From Chloroflexota bacterium (GTDB lineage Bacteria; Chloroflexota; Anaerolineae; Fen-1058), in the NCBI GenBank assembly GCA_016219235.1, contig JACRBO010000874.1, positions 1 through 7,616 on the forward strand: a stretch of 7,616 bases of DNA, given 5' to 3'. Of this stretch, positions 7,563-7,616 are shown in pieces. Numbering within the stretch: position 1 is the first letter of the stretch; each line of letters starts with the position of its first letter. The notes beneath the pieces were generated by a model. The model saw only the letters and a program-made list of their open reading frames with translations, did no database searches and was not told the origin of the DNA. Made by a program: the position numbers and the translations under genes.

Positions 7563-7609
7563 GATTGCTGATTGCTGATTGCCGACGATAGAATCAGCAA
7601 TCAGCAATC
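7563..7609. repeat. Perfect 18-bp palindrome made of 7-base repeats, upstream of rbsA
   Basis: The left arm 7563-7580 is GATTGCT repeated twice plus GATT. The right arm 7592-7609 is its exact reverse complement, with an 11-base loop. The AATCAGC unit continues past the arm to about 7612. In the message it would form a hairpin ending 18 bases before the rbsA start. No U-run follows, so a terminator is not supported. It could be a dispersed heptamer repeat element or a structured leader. Confidence 0.75.
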
Positions 7610-7616
7610 AGCATTC

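Noticed and set aside
7545..7585. A possible -10 box (TAAAAT at 7557-7562, minus strand) for rbsA
   Set aside because: No acceptable -35 lies 16-18 bases upstream, and the area is low-complexity heptamer repeat, so the match is weak.

Overview
The window is about 7.6 kb of GC-rich bacterial DNA. All six genes lie on the minus strand, so transcription runs from high to low coordinates. They form two ABC import systems of unrelated families. I see no RNA gene, transposase, CRISPR array, phage gene or obvious novel system. The most unusual part is the non-coding DNA: nearly every gap between genes holds strong palindromes.

Organism: most likely Chloroflexota (Anaerolineae/Chloroflexia-like). 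The main clue is the amino-acid binding lipoprotein. After its lipobox cysteine it has a Pro/Ala-rich tether containing TVEVTREVTRVVTVV, a pattern I know from many Chloroflexota solute-binding lipoproteins. A lipid-anchored binding protein also fits a cell with one membrane. Abundant intergenic palindromes are consistent with this but not diagnostic. The assignment is an inference.

Layout in transcription order. (1) 7551-7616: a palindrome built of 7-base repeats, just upstream of the first gene. (2) 7544-6045 and 6043-5078: a sugar importer of the ribose/CUT2 type, with a two-domain ATPase (RbsA-like) and a permease (RbsC-like) separated by one base. Its binding protein is not in the window and is probably upstream. 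(3) 5077-4817: a 261-bp gap with a near-consensus sigma-70 promoter (TTGACG-16-TATAAT) and a leader of about 157 nt. (4) 4816-3641: the amino-acid binding lipoprotein AapJ. (5) 3640-3339: a 302-bp gap filled by three separate palindromes. (6) 3338-2154 and 2150-963: the permeases AapQ and AapM, separated by three bases. (7) 962-826: a gap with a compound palindrome able to form competing hairpins. (8) 825-67: the ATPase AapP, followed by a weak hairpin near the window edge.

Together aapJ-aapQ-aapM-aapP make a complete polar amino acid uptake transporter of the Aap/Bzt type. AapJ captures the amino acid outside, AapQ and AapM form the membrane channel, and AapP hydrolyses ATP. The promoter before aapJ implies separate control from the sugar genes. 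The hairpins after aapJ and before aapP are placed where they could give unequal protein levels from one message, but that is an inference.
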